From contig JAKBXW010000003.1 of the NCBI GenBank assembly GCA_021840555.1, positions 1 through 64,000 on the forward strand: a DNA stretch of 64,000 nt, written 5' to 3'. Below the pieces are notes generated by a model that did not search any database, was not told the origin of the DNA, and worked only from the letters and a program-made list of their open reading frames with translations. The DNA comes from Nitrospirota bacterium. Lineage in GTDB: Bacteria; Nitrospirota; Leptospirillia; Leptospirillales; Leptospirillaceae. The translations under genes and the position numbers were made by a program. Positions 1-8,397 of this stretch are shown one piece after another. Within the stretch, counting starts at the first letter, position 1. Each line of letters starts with the position of its first letter.

Positions 1-635
1 GATCTGGAATGGGGATCCAGGCTGGAACGCCTCCCAAATCCTCCTACGAACTCATCACAGGCAAAAACACCTTCCAGGAGCTGGTCAGAACGACCGCGCT
101 TCCCTTTCTCAGCGCAATCCCGTGTTCGGTCGCCATGGCGGGGTTTGAGCCGGAGGCGGCCACGATCGAGGCAGGGGTACGGCACCGGATTTTAAAGGAT
201 GCATTGCCTGATCCGGCCATCGCGGACTTCGAATACATCCTTCTCGACTGCCCACCCTCCCTCGGATTCATCACCCTGAACGCCCTCGTCGCGGCCCATT
301 CCGTCCTCATACCCGTTCAGTGCGAGTATTTCGCCCTGGAAGGGCTGGGCCAGTTGATGAAAACAATGGAGCGGGTCAGAAACCGCTGGAATCCGACCCT
401 GTCCATCGAGGGAATATTGCCGACGATGTTCGACAAACGGAACAGGCTCAGCACCTCGGTCCTCGATGAGCTCAAGAAACATTTTCCGAAAGATGTCTTT
501 TCGAGCACAATTCCCAGAAACGTGACGCTGGGGGAGGCACCCAGCCACGGGATGCCGGCCATTCTCTACGATGTGATGTCGAAGGGAGCCCAGTCCTACA
601 TGAGCCTTGCGAAGGAGATCATGGCATATGGCTAA
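1..635 (+). CDS. parA: ParA/Soj-family chromosome partitioning ATPase, 5'-truncated by window edge
   Basis: Protein contains DFEYILLDCPPSLGFITLNAL and VLIPVQCEYFALEGLGQL, typical of ParA/Soj C-terminal half; directly followed by parB; frame open to the window edge. Confidence 0.92.
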   Translation, partial: SGMGIQAGTPPKSSYELITGKNTFQELVRTTALPFLSAIPCSVAMAGFEPEAATIEAGVRHRILKDALPDPAIADFEYILLDCPPSLGFITLNALVAAHSVLIPVQCEYFALEGLGQLMKTMERVRNRWNPTLSIEGILPTMFDKRNRLSTSVLDELKKHFPKDVFSSTIPRNVTLGEAPSHGMPAILYDVMSKGAQSYMSLAKEIMAYG

Positions 636-1494
636 AATAAGTCTGGGCCGTGGAATCGATTCGCTTTACGGGGAAGAGACGGGAGGAGAACCCTCGTTGT
701 CGATACCGGTCGAGGCCGTCCGCCCCAACCCGTTCCAGCCCCGTAAGTCCTTTTCGAGCGAGGCGCTCGAAGAGCTCGCATCCTCCATGAAGCGCCACGG
801 CCTGCTGCACCCGATCATTGTGGTAAAGCGGGACGGGGGGTACACACTCGTCTCCGGAGAAAGGCGCCTCAGGGCCGCCGAGTCCCTGGGTTGGACAGAG
901 ATACCGGCCCTGATCAAGAGCATGACGGACCAGGACCTCCTTGAAATAGCCCTCGTCGAGAACCTCAAGAGAAGCGATCTCAACCCCGTCGAAATCGCAT
1001 CAGGTCTTAGGAGGCTCTCAGACGAGTTCCACTGGACACAGGAGAACCTCTCGGAATACATCGGCTTCAAAAGATCGACGGTCGCGAACTACCTGAGGAT
1101 CCTGGACCTCCATCAGGAGGTCGTCGAGGCGGTATCAGATGGAAAGGTGACCTTTGGACATGCCAAGGTCCTCTCCCCCCTCACCCCCGAGGAACAGGTT
1201 CGCTGGATGAAAGAAATCGTCGGGAAGGATTTGTCGATAAGAGCCCTGGAAGACCGCCTCGCCCGGAGCAGGAAAAGTCGCCCGGAACCAGCGGACGAGT
1301 CGATGAAGGTCTGGATCATGGAAAACAGGCAAACACTGGAGCGGTCCCTCCCTTGCCGGGCCCGCATCCTGAAGCAAAAAAAAGGATGGAAGGTCGAGCT
1401 CAATTTTACTAGAATGGAAGGACTCGAAGCCATGATTACCCGCCTCGCGGACAATGTGGACGAAAAATCGGAAGGATCGATGGATGAGAAATAG
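628..1494 (+). CDS. parB: ParB/Spo0J-family chromosome partitioning protein
   Basis: MAKISLGRGIDSLYG...VRPNPFQPRKSF...LVSGERRLRAAESLGW...ALVENLKRSDLNPVEIA motifs; overlaps parA end. Confidence 0.93.
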   Translation: MAKISLGRGIDSLYGEETGGEPSLSIPVEAVRPNPFQPRKSFSSEALEELASSMKRHGLLHPIIVVKRDGGYTLVSGERRLRAAESLGWTEIPALIKSMTDQDLLEIALVENLKRSDLNPVEIASGLRRLSDEFHWTQENLSEYIGFKRSTVANYLRILDLHQEVVEAVSDGKVTFGHAKVLSPLTPEEQVRWMKEIVGKDLSIRALEDRLARSRKSRPEPADESMKVWIMENRQTLERSLPCRARILKQKKGWKVELNFTRMEGLEAMITRLADNVDEKSEGSMDEK

Positions 1495-1870
1495 CGGTCA
1501 GGATGGTTCCAAGGGAAACATCATCGCCTTTCTTGGGAAGGAAACCCTTTTTCGGGGGTACCTCCAGTTCGAAGGAACGGTACGGATAGATGGAGTTCTG
1601 GAGGGAGAGATCCATTCCAAAAACACGTTGATCATCGGGGACGGAGCGACTATCTCCGGGACAATCAATGTCGGAAAGGTGGTCTGTGGAGGAACGGTCA
1701 CCGGAAAGGTCTATGCAACCGAATCGATCCAGTTCGTGAAGCCGTCGAACATTCGGGGAGAGATAAAAACTCCCGCGCTGGTCATCGAGGAGGGGGTGAT
1801 TTTTAACGGACAGTGCGAGATGGACACAGGAGTGCGGAAGGAACCGGAGGTTGCAGGAAAAGGTGGATAA
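1484..1870 (+). CDS. Bactofilin (polymer-forming cytoskeletal protein)
   Basis: IIAFLGKETLFRGYLQFEGTVRIDGVLEGEI...GDGATISGTINVGKVVCGGTVTGKVYATESI, typical beta-helix bactofilin; start overlaps parB stop. Confidence 0.88.
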   Translation: MRNSGQDGSKGNIIAFLGKETLFRGYLQFEGTVRIDGVLEGEIHSKNTLIIGDGATISGTINVGKVVCGGTVTGKVYATESIQFVKPSNIRGEIKTPALVIEEGVIFNGQCEMDTGVRKEPEVAGKGG

Positions 1871-2945
1871 AGGCAAGGTCCTGGTCGGGCTGAGCGGGGG
1901 TGTCGACTCGGCCGTCTCGGCCTGGCTGCTCAAACAGGAAGGTTACGATGTACTGGGGGTCGTTCTTAAGCTCTGGGAGGAAGAGGGACAGACCGACAAG
2001 CCGTGGACTGAAAGAACCTGCTGTCACGTCCCCATGGTCCGGTATCTGTGCGAACGGATTCTCGGAGTACCTCTGGAAATATACGAATCGGCCCTTGCGT
2101 TCCAGGAAAAGGTCGTGAACCCCTTCAAAAATGCCTACGCCGCCGGAGCCACCCCAAACCCGTGCACCTCCTGCAATGCCGAAATCAAGATCAGGACACT
2201 CCTCGATATTGCACAGGAAAAAGGAATCCCGACAATTGCCACAGGCCACTATGCCTCGTGGGGGTATTCGGAGGATTACAGACGACCCGGCCTCAAAATG
2301 AGCCCCGATAGAACGAAGGACCAGTCCTATTTTCTGTCGAGAACGACAGGAATCAGTCCGCATAATTTCCGGCTTCCCCTTGGAGAGAAAACGAAGGCTG
2401 AAGTAAGGAAACTGGCAGAACGGGCGGGATTCCCGGTCTCCGGAATGCTTGAGAACCAGGAAGCATGTTTCGTGTCTGAAAAAAGGGTCACAGAATATCT
2501 CGATCCCAGAAACCCATCCGATCCGGGGTCAGGGACCTGGAAGGCCATGACGACATCAGGAAAATTCCTTGGATCCCTGAGAACGGGGATCGGCCTCACA
2601 CGGGGACAGCGACGGGGTCACGGAATCGCAGGGGGAGAACGGCTTTACATCCTGTCGGTGAATCCCGTCAAAAAAGAGGTCCTGATGGGATCCAAGGGCG
2701 AGCTGATGTCCCGGACATTCATGATCGAAGACCCTCAGGGAGTGATCTCTTCCGAACCCGAGGAAACAGCCCTTCCCCTTTTCGTGCGATTTCGGTCGAC
2801 GATGGCGCCTGTCCCCTGCCGCCGCGATCCCGGGAACCCGGCAAAACTAATCCTCGAAAATCCCCATGACGGAATCGTATCGGGCCAGATCGCCGCTTTT
2901 TATGACAGAAACGAGATTCTGGTCGGATCGGCCCGTCTTGTCTGA
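1851..2945 (+). CDS. mnmA: tRNA-specific 2-thiouridylase MnmA
   Basis: GLSGGVDSAVSAWLLKQEGYDVLGV, TPNPCTSCNAEIK, ATGHYA, KDQSYFLSR motifs. Confidence 0.93.
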   Translation: MQEKVDKGKVLVGLSGGVDSAVSAWLLKQEGYDVLGVVLKLWEEEGQTDKPWTERTCCHVPMVRYLCERILGVPLEIYESALAFQEKVVNPFKNAYAAGATPNPCTSCNAEIKIRTLLDIAQEKGIPTIATGHYASWGYSEDYRRPGLKMSPDRTKDQSYFLSRTTGISPHNFRLPLGEKTKAEVRKLAERAGFPVSGMLENQEACFVSEKRVTEYLDPRNPSDPGSGTWKAMTTSGKFLGSLRTGIGLTRGQRRGHGIAGGERLYILSVNPVKKEVLMGSKGELMSRTFMIEDPQGVISSEPEETALPLFVRFRSTMAPVPCRRDPGNPAKLILENPHDGIVSGQIAAFYDRNEILVGSARLV

Positions 2946-2973
2946 TCCAGAACCGGTTCTCTCCGGAAATCCG

Positions 2974-3765
2974 ATGGATGAGGCCTTCCAGAATCTTCTC
3001 TTCCTCGACGTGGAAACGACTGGACTTCTCATGCAGCCGTCGGCCCGGATCGTCGAAATCAGCATATCAGCCTGGTCCCCGGACGGCCCCACCCAGCGTC
3101 ATACAACCCTGATCAATCCCATGGAACCGATACCGACGCTTTATACAGCCATCCACGGGATCGATGACGCAATGGTGCGCGGAGCCCCGACCTTCTCCGA
3201 GTACTGGGATGAAATGAAGGAGATATTCCGGGAAAAGACCGTGGTCGCCCATAATCTTTCTTTTGACATGGGAATGATGAACCGGGAACTCCTGAGACTC
3301 GACCAATCCCCCCTGGGAAATCCGGGAATCGATACCGTCCCGGTCCTGAAAAAGCTCCTGCCCGAGATGAAGAATCACAAGCTTCGCAACCTTGCGTCAG
3401 CTCTTGGAGTCAGCCATCAAAATGTTCACAGGGCGGAGGACGACGTCAGGGCCCTCGAAGAGGTTCTTGCCATAGCCATGCAAGAACCGATCGAAATTCT
3501 CACAGGAAGGATTGGAATCGACCTCTCTCTCTGGGGGGGACTGGCCTCCCACCGCTATTTCAGGGACTGCTTCTGGTGGGCCCAGCAGGCAGGTTCCGGC
3601 CTGACCGTCGTCCTTCTTCGCCCTTCCCCCGAATCGGGAGGGGAGAGGCGGATGGAAGAGATTCGCCTCACCAATCCCGGGTTCTCCTCAAAGAGATTGG
3701 GCGAATACAGGGAAAAAGGGCGATATACCTTCTCCTGGTCGGAGGTCTACCGCATAATTCAGTGA
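2974..3765 (+). CDS. DnaQ-like 3'-5' exonuclease (DEDD family)
   Basis: LFLDVETTGLL (ExoI), VVAHNLSFDMGMMNREL (ExoII), NVHRAEDDVRALEEVL (ExoIII). Confidence 0.85.
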   Translation: MDEAFQNLLFLDVETTGLLMQPSARIVEISISAWSPDGPTQRHTTLINPMEPIPTLYTAIHGIDDAMVRGAPTFSEYWDEMKEIFREKTVVAHNLSFDMGMMNRELLRLDQSPLGNPGIDTVPVLKKLLPEMKNHKLRNLASALGVSHQNVHRAEDDVRALEEVLAIAMQEPIEILTGRIGIDLSLWGGLASHRYFRDCFWWAQQAGSGLTVVLLRPSPESGGERRMEEIRLTNPGFSSKRLGEYREKGRYTFSWSEVYRIIQ

Positions 3766-3824
3766 AAATACGAGCATGAGATTCGCTTTTGTGCTAAGAT
3801 GGCAGGATACGTGCCGGAAGAAGA

Positions 3825-3878
3825 ATATGGTGGGCGATACAGGTTTCGAACCTGTGACCCCTGCCGTGTGAAGGCAGT
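3825..3878. repeat. Left attachment direct repeat (copy of the 3' part of tRNA-Val)
   Basis: atatggtgggcgatacaggtttcgaacctgtgacccctgccgtgtgaaggcagt identical to 27630-27683. Confidence 0.95.
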
Positions 3879-3982
3879 AAGTATCATTTTCTCCATAACT
3901 AGATAGTCGATATATCATCATGTTCATCAGTATTTATTGATAACGATACATCATATCATATCATCATATTTTTCCTCCTCAT

Positions 3983-4000
3983 TGTGGCAAAATTGTGGCA
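3983..4000. promoter_or_regulatory. Putative integrase arm-type site near left end
   Basis: tgtggcaaaattgtggca, an internally repeated TGTGGCA, identical to 27568-27585. Confidence 0.6.
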
Positions 4001-4008
4001 GACCACAG

Positions 4009-4704
4009 CTATGACAGTCCATATTTTTGGGCCACTTCTTCCGGTATGATTCCTTTCTCTTCCAGAGCAGCACTCAATCTTTCCCATGTCCACCCTGAAT
4101 TTCCATTGACACCAAGAAGAAGATCCAATTCCGCCACTGTCAGGGCTTCATCTTCAATCAGTCTTTGGAAGACTGCTTCGGTGGGATAGATCCAGGTATC
4201 CTTTGATCCAGTTAAATCATTTCTGGAGGTCCATCCAGTTTCTGGATTAGGCCACAAAAATTTTCCTTCCATCAAGGCACATTCTATTAGCACCCGGGCG
4301 GACGGCTGTACTGACGGAACAACCACTTTCAAACCTCGTGTAGGATAGGGATCATCACCCCGGCGGCCCTCATCCCCGACGACAAAGAGATATTTCGGTC
4401 CTTTACCAAATAAAACTCGAAAAACTTCATCCCAATTTTTAAAATCCTCCAGAGTTAAAGAATCAGTCCAACATTCAAGACCCTTCCACCGATGAATACC
4501 AGGAAGAAGTTTCCCGGTCTTGTAGTCAACACCAAGGAATTTCGAAATCTTCTCGATTTTTTCTTCCCCAAGATACCCTCTATTTTTTCCCCCAAGGAAT
4601 CGGCTCAATTGCGCTTGGGAAATATCATTAGCTGTTGCCATTTTTAAAATAGATATCTTCTTGAACTTACTTAAATACAATAACATTCTTCTATCGATAG
4701 CCAT
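4009..4704 (-). CDS. XRE/HTH-type repressor-like protein with C-terminal domain of unknown function
   Basis: N-terminal MATANDISQAQLSRFLGGKNRGYLGEEKIEKISKFLGVD resembles an HTH; divergent to the element operon. Confidence 0.55.
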   Translation of the reverse strand: MAIDRRMLLYLSKFKKISILKMATANDISQAQLSRFLGGKNRGYLGEEKIEKISKFLGVDYKTGKLLPGIHRWKGLECWTDSLTLEDFKNWDEVFRVLFGKGPKYLFVVGDEGRRGDDPYPTRGLKVVVPSVQPSARVLIECALMEGKFLWPNPETGWTSRNDLTGSKDTWIYPTEAVFQRLIEDEALTVAELDLLLGVNGNSGWTWERLSAALEEKGIIPEEVAQKYGLS

Positions 4705-4715
4705 TTAAAACCCCC

Positions 4716-4776
4716 TTGACAAGTCCATCAAGAATGATCATATTAATATTAATAAGCTCGTATTGATCTTAATATG
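4716..4776 (+). promoter_or_regulatory. Promoter and inverted-repeat operator between repressor and element operon
   Basis: TTGACA (4716-4721), 17 bp, CATATT (4739-4744); inverted repeat CATATTAA (4739-4746) / TTAATATG (4769-4776). Confidence 0.5.
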
Positions 4777-4820
4777 AACATACATTTTTCAAGATTCTAA
4801 TTATACAGGGGGTCCCATCA

Positions 4821-5111
4821 ATGGGCAAAAAACTTCTGACGCTTGAAGAGTTTGCAACCGAACTGGCCATGACGCCTGGGTCTCTCCGGAATCTGCTATC
4901 CCGACCCAATGACCGTCTCGATCTCCCTCCGTCTTTTAGGATCGGAAAGAGGAGATTCTTTTCTGCGGAGGCGGTCGAAATCTGGATCGAAAAAAAAATT
5001 ATTGCTGCTCAAGGGAAGATGGCAGAAAACAAAGTATCAACTCCTCCCCGAGGTCCAGGTCGGCCGACAAAACGTCAGGCTCTAGCTAAGGCCCAGCAGG
5101 GGAACACATGA
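4821..5111 (+). CDS. AlpA/excisionase-like HTH DNA-binding protein
   Basis: KKLLTLEEFATELAMTPGSLRNLLSRPNDRLDLPPSFRIGKRRFFSAEAVEIWIEKK, typical AlpA/MerR-like HTH layout. Confidence 0.7.
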   Translation: MGKKLLTLEEFATELAMTPGSLRNLLSRPNDRLDLPPSFRIGKRRFFSAEAVEIWIEKKIIAAQGKMAENKVSTPPRGPGRPTKRQALAKAQQGNT

Positions 5112-5284
5112 GACTCCAGATCGACAATAAGAGCTATCAAGCCGGATACGGGGAGGGAAGATCGGGGGAATCCTCAAAATCGCACGAGGAACTGGTCCGG
5201 GCAGGGCTGGATGATTTGAGCTATTTGTCCGGGTTTATCGAAGGCGAGGCAAAAAGGATTACCGGATCCGAGCCAGAAAAATAA
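5108..5284 (+). CDS. Small hypothetical protein (58 aa), ATGA-overlapped with upstream gene
   Basis: Read by hand: MRLQIDNKSYQAGYGEGRSGESSKSHEELVRAGLDDLSYLSGFIEGEAKRITGSEPEK*; start overlaps previous stop. Confidence 0.6.
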   Translation: MRLQIDNKSYQAGYGEGRSGESSKSHEELVRAGLDDLSYLSGFIEGEAKRITGSEPEK

Positions 5285-5323
5285 AAAGGCCCCTTTTGGG
5301 GAGGGGCCAGAGAGGATCTTGCA

Positions 5324-5434
5324 ATGCACAAGGAAAAAGATACCACAAGAGTATCCCGCAATCAACGGTTTCGGAAAGATCATCCTTGTCCGATTTGCGG
5401 AGGACATGATCAGGCCGGAAAAGGCTCCCGATGA
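5324..5434 (+). CDS. Primase-type zinc-ribbon mini-protein (36 aa)
   Basis: Read by hand: MHKEKDTTRVSRNQRFRKDHPCPICGGHDQAGKGSR*; CPICGGHD matches the N-terminal zinc ribbon of primases; ATGA overlap with the next gene. Confidence 0.55.
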   Translation: MHKEKDTTRVSRNQRFRKDHPCPICGGHDQAGKGSR

Positions 5435-7656
5435 TCGATCATAGCCGCGATCTCGATGCCCTGGATCCTCCGGTCGGACCGGACGGAGGGAGACTTCGGG
5501 AGACGATATTGAGGCTGAGACCGGAAGATCTGGACAGGATCGTTGATTCTTTCCCCCGGGCGCTTGACTCTGATCATGCCAAGATGCTGGCGGGATCTGG
5601 GATCTCTCCGGAGGTGATTGTCGAACGGGGCTATCGGACGATAACCGACAAATCCGTCCTGGAGAGTTTGGGCTTTGAGGCGTGGCAGGCCCGTGTTCCG
5701 GCCCTTCTGGTCCCGATCCGGGATCGGGAGGGGCATGTCGTATCTGTCCAGATCCGGCCCGACCGGCCGCGGCTGAACAAGTCCGGTAAGCCCATCAAGT
5801 ACGATTCCGTTTCCGGGGCGGGGCATCGAATCGATTTCCCCTCCGGGGTGCCCCTTCCGGGTCCGGAACAAGAAATCTGGATTACCGAAGGGGTAAAAAA
5901 GGCTGACTCCCTCGCTAGCCGAGGGATCTATTGTTTGGCTTTGCCTGGCGTCGATACCTGGTCCGGACCGGACGCAATCCAAGACCTCAAGACCACAGTC
6001 GAATGGAAGGGGCGGACAGTTATTATCGCGTTCGATTCTGACTTTTTGACCAACCCACGAGTTGCCAACGCCCGCGAGGCCCTAACCAGATTTTTGGGGG
6101 ACCGGAAGGCAACCGTCCGATATTTGAACCTCCCCAATCTTGCCAGCGGAAAAAAACAAGGTGTGGATGACTTCTTTGCGGAAGGGCAAACACTGGAGGA
6201 TGTTCTCCGACTTGTTAGCGATTGTGCTCCCACAGCGACTCCAGATCCCGTCTCCCAAACATGGACAGGACAACTCGACCGGACCCCCACCGGACGCCTA
6301 ATCGCAAATTCCAGGACTTTGGGATTAATCCTCCGCAATGCTCCAGACATCGGATCCTTGAATTACAACGAGTTCTCGGGGCTGGTCCAGATCGGGAACA
6401 CGGCGGTCGATGATCCGGTTTTGTTTCGTCTTGCCGAGCAGATAGAAAGGATCTACGGAGAGGGGTGTACCATCCCCCTGGCTCGCCTCCGGGAGGCGGT
6501 GGAAGCCGTAGCCCACGAACACCCCGCCCATCCGGTCCGTGATTGGCTCGACTCGCTCGCCTGGGACGGTCTCTCTCGGATTGAGGCGTTGTTCCCGGTC
6601 TACTATGGGACCAAGGACGATGAGTACACGCGAGCAGTTGGCCGGAACTTCCTTATCGGAGCCGTCTCCAGAATTATTAGCCCCGGCTCCCAGGTCGACG
6701 CCATGCCGATTTTGGAGGGTCCCCAAGGGATCCTGAAATCGAGTTCGATCCAGGTCCTTTTTGGTAGGGAATGGACGGCCGAGCTGAAAGCTGATCCGAA
6801 TCACAAAGATTTCGAAGCCTCGCTATTGGGAATATGGGTGCTGGAATTCGCCGAACTTGAATCTCTCGATCGGGCGGGAGTGGGACGGATCAAACTGCAA
6901 TTATCAGTCCGGTCGGACTGGGTGCGGTTGTCGTATCGACGTGACAATCAGCGGTATCCGCGCCAGTGCGTATTTTTTGGGACGACGAATGACCGCGAAT
7001 ATCTCAAGGATGCGACAGGATCCCGCAGGTTCTGGCCGATTCGGTGTGGGCAGATAGACATAGCGGCATTGGCCCGTGATCGGGACCAGCTTTTGGCCGA
7101 AGCTGTGACTCGATTCAAGGCCGGGGAATCGTGGTGGAAAGTTCCTGAGCAAGCGGCCGATGAGCAGGAGGCCCGTTATCGGGCGGATAGCTGGGAAGAG
7201 GTCATTCGACCATTTTTGTCATCGCGATCAGAGACCACGACGACAGAAATCCTTGAGCAATGCTTGGAGATCCAACGGAGCCAGCACTTTCTTGCATCGC
7301 AGATCCGCGTCGGAAATGCTCTGAAACGATGTGGGTGGGAGAGGGTAAAAATCAGGCTCGGGAAGGATCTAGCATGGGTTTATCGCCCTCCTGAGCCTGT
7401 TCCCAAGTCGAAGTTGGGAACAACCGGGAACAACTCGGGAACATCCAGCACTGACGCCATTGTTCCCGGTTGTTCCCGAGGCAATGAGGCCCCACCATCT
7501 CCCACACTTACCAATAACTCTAAAAAACACCTTGGGAACATGGGAACAACTGGGAACAACCCAGTACTGGAGCCATGTTCCCAAGGTGTTCCCAACCCGG
7601 ATATTTCCGGAAGTTCGGACAGGTTAGGAACAGACGATTGGCAGGAGGTGGAGTGA
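5431..7656 (+). CDS. TOPRIM (DUF3854-like) primase fused to VapE/VirE-type helicase (P-loop)
   Basis: EIWITEGVKKADSLASRGIYCLALPGVDTW and VIIAFDSD (TOPRIM-like); EGPQGILKSSSIQVLFG (Walker A), LEFAELESLDR, FFGTTNDREYLKDATGSRRFWPI (VapE family). Confidence 0.85.
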   Translation: MIDHSRDLDALDPPVGPDGGRLRETILRLRPEDLDRIVDSFPRALDSDHAKMLAGSGISPEVIVERGYRTITDKSVLESLGFEAWQARVPALLVPIRDREGHVVSVQIRPDRPRLNKSGKPIKYDSVSGAGHRIDFPSGVPLPGPEQEIWITEGVKKADSLASRGIYCLALPGVDTWSGPDAIQDLKTTVEWKGRTVIIAFDSDFLTNPRVANAREALTRFLGDRKATVRYLNLPNLASGKKQGVDDFFAEGQTLEDVLRLVSDCAPTATPDPVSQTWTGQLDRTPTGRLIANSRTLGLILRNAPDIGSLNYNEFSGLVQIGNTAVDDPVLFRLAEQIERIYGEGCTIPLARLREAVEAVAHEHPAHPVRDWLDSLAWDGLSRIEALFPVYYGTKDDEYTRAVGRNFLIGAVSRIISPGSQVDAMPILEGPQGILKSSSIQVLFGREWTAELKADPNHKDFEASLLGIWVLEFAELESLDRAGVGRIKLQLSVRSDWVRLSYRRDNQRYPRQCVFFGTTNDREYLKDATGSRRFWPIRCGQIDIAALARDRDQLLAEAVTRFKAGESWWKVPEQAADEQEARYRADSWEEVIRPFLSSRSETTTTEILEQCLEIQRSQHFLASQIRVGNALKRCGWERVKIRLGKDLAWVYRPPEPVPKSKLGTTGNNSGTSSTDAIVPGCSRGNEAPPSPTLTNNSKKHLGNMGTTGNNPVLEPCSQGVPNPDISGSSDRLGTDDWQEVE
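7398..7594. repeat. Iteron-like array: 11 copies of GGGAACA/TGTTCCC in two inverted modules
   Basis: GGGAAC cores (+) at 7416, 7426, 7437, 7534, 7542, 7552; GTTCCC cores (-) at 7399, 7462, 7472, 7577, 7588; within the 3' end of the primase CDS. Confidence 0.85.
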
Positions 7657-8105
7657 TGGAGGTCATTGCGCTTGTCCAACTCCGTGTAAAAAGCACCGGG
7701 GCCGAATATCTCCCGGGAGAACGAGTGGACGCCGCCCCGGAAAAACTCAGGGAGTGGGCGGAAAGAGGTCTGGTCCGGGTTGTGAAGCAGGAAGCTCCCC
7801 TTCCCGTCGTCGTGGCCTCCGATGGTCGGGTGTTGGCCTGGACCAACGACCCTCCCCATATTCGGGTCTACGCCTGGGTGCTCCAGACCCTGAGATTTAT
7901 CCCGGTGGACGCTCAGACTTCTAAAATCCTCAAGATCCCTTCCGGAGAAATGGATGCGACCCGTCTCCGAAAACTGGCGAGGGACCTCCGGATGACTGAC
8001 CAGGAGCTCCAGGCAGCTTTGTCTCAACTTGTAAGAGAGAAGGATCTAGAATTCCGGACGGATCGAGGCCGGAGGATCTACTTTCTAGCTCCGTTGCGAT
8101 ATTAA
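7656..8105 (+). CDS. Hypothetical protein; C-terminal part winged-helix-like
   Basis: ORF abutting the primase stop; MEVIALVQLRVKSTGAEYLPG...; LRKLARDLRMTDQELQAALSQLVREKDLEFRTDRGRRIYFLAP resembles a small wHTH. Confidence 0.55.
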   Translation: MEVIALVQLRVKSTGAEYLPGERVDAAPEKLREWAERGLVRVVKQEAPLPVVVASDGRVLAWTNDPPHIRVYAWVLQTLRFIPVDAQTSKILKIPSGEMDATRLRKLARDLRMTDQELQAALSQLVREKDLEFRTDRGRRIYFLAPLRY

Positions 8106-8170
8106 TAACGGTAACACGTAATCACCATCGGGTTTTCCTGACCACTAACCGATCTGGACGTTAGAGGAGA

Positions 8171-8386
8171 TTGATTATAACTACGCTATCTCTTTCGGTT
8201 CGGGAACGTCTCGATCCGGAAGAAGAGATCTTCGGTCCAATGGGAGCGTTTCTCACCCAGGCGGATTGGCGAGCAGGAAAAAAATTCCCTCGTCTGGAGG
8301 AGAGAATCCGAAAGGCTCTCGAAGAAATCGAAAGGGATTACCTCCCGTTCCCGGAATATGCGATAGAGCCGGAACCGGAATTGTGA
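8171..8386 (+). CDS. Hypothetical short protein
   Basis: 71-aa ORF in the same orientation as neighbours; no recognised domain. Confidence 0.35.
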   Translation: MIITTLSLSVRERLDPEEEIFGPMGAFLTQADWRAGKKFPRLEERIRKALEEIERDYLPFPEYAIEPEPEL

Positions 8387-8397
8387 TTCCGAAATCG

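Noticed and set aside
3825-3878. Second functional tRNA-Val gene
   Set aside because: Only the 3' part (T arm and anticodon arm) is present; 5' half is replaced by AT-rich element sequence
7398-7594. Interpretation of the GGGAACA array as protein-level tandem repeats
   Set aside because: Repeats occur in both orientations and several reading registers, so selection on peptide repeats is unlikely
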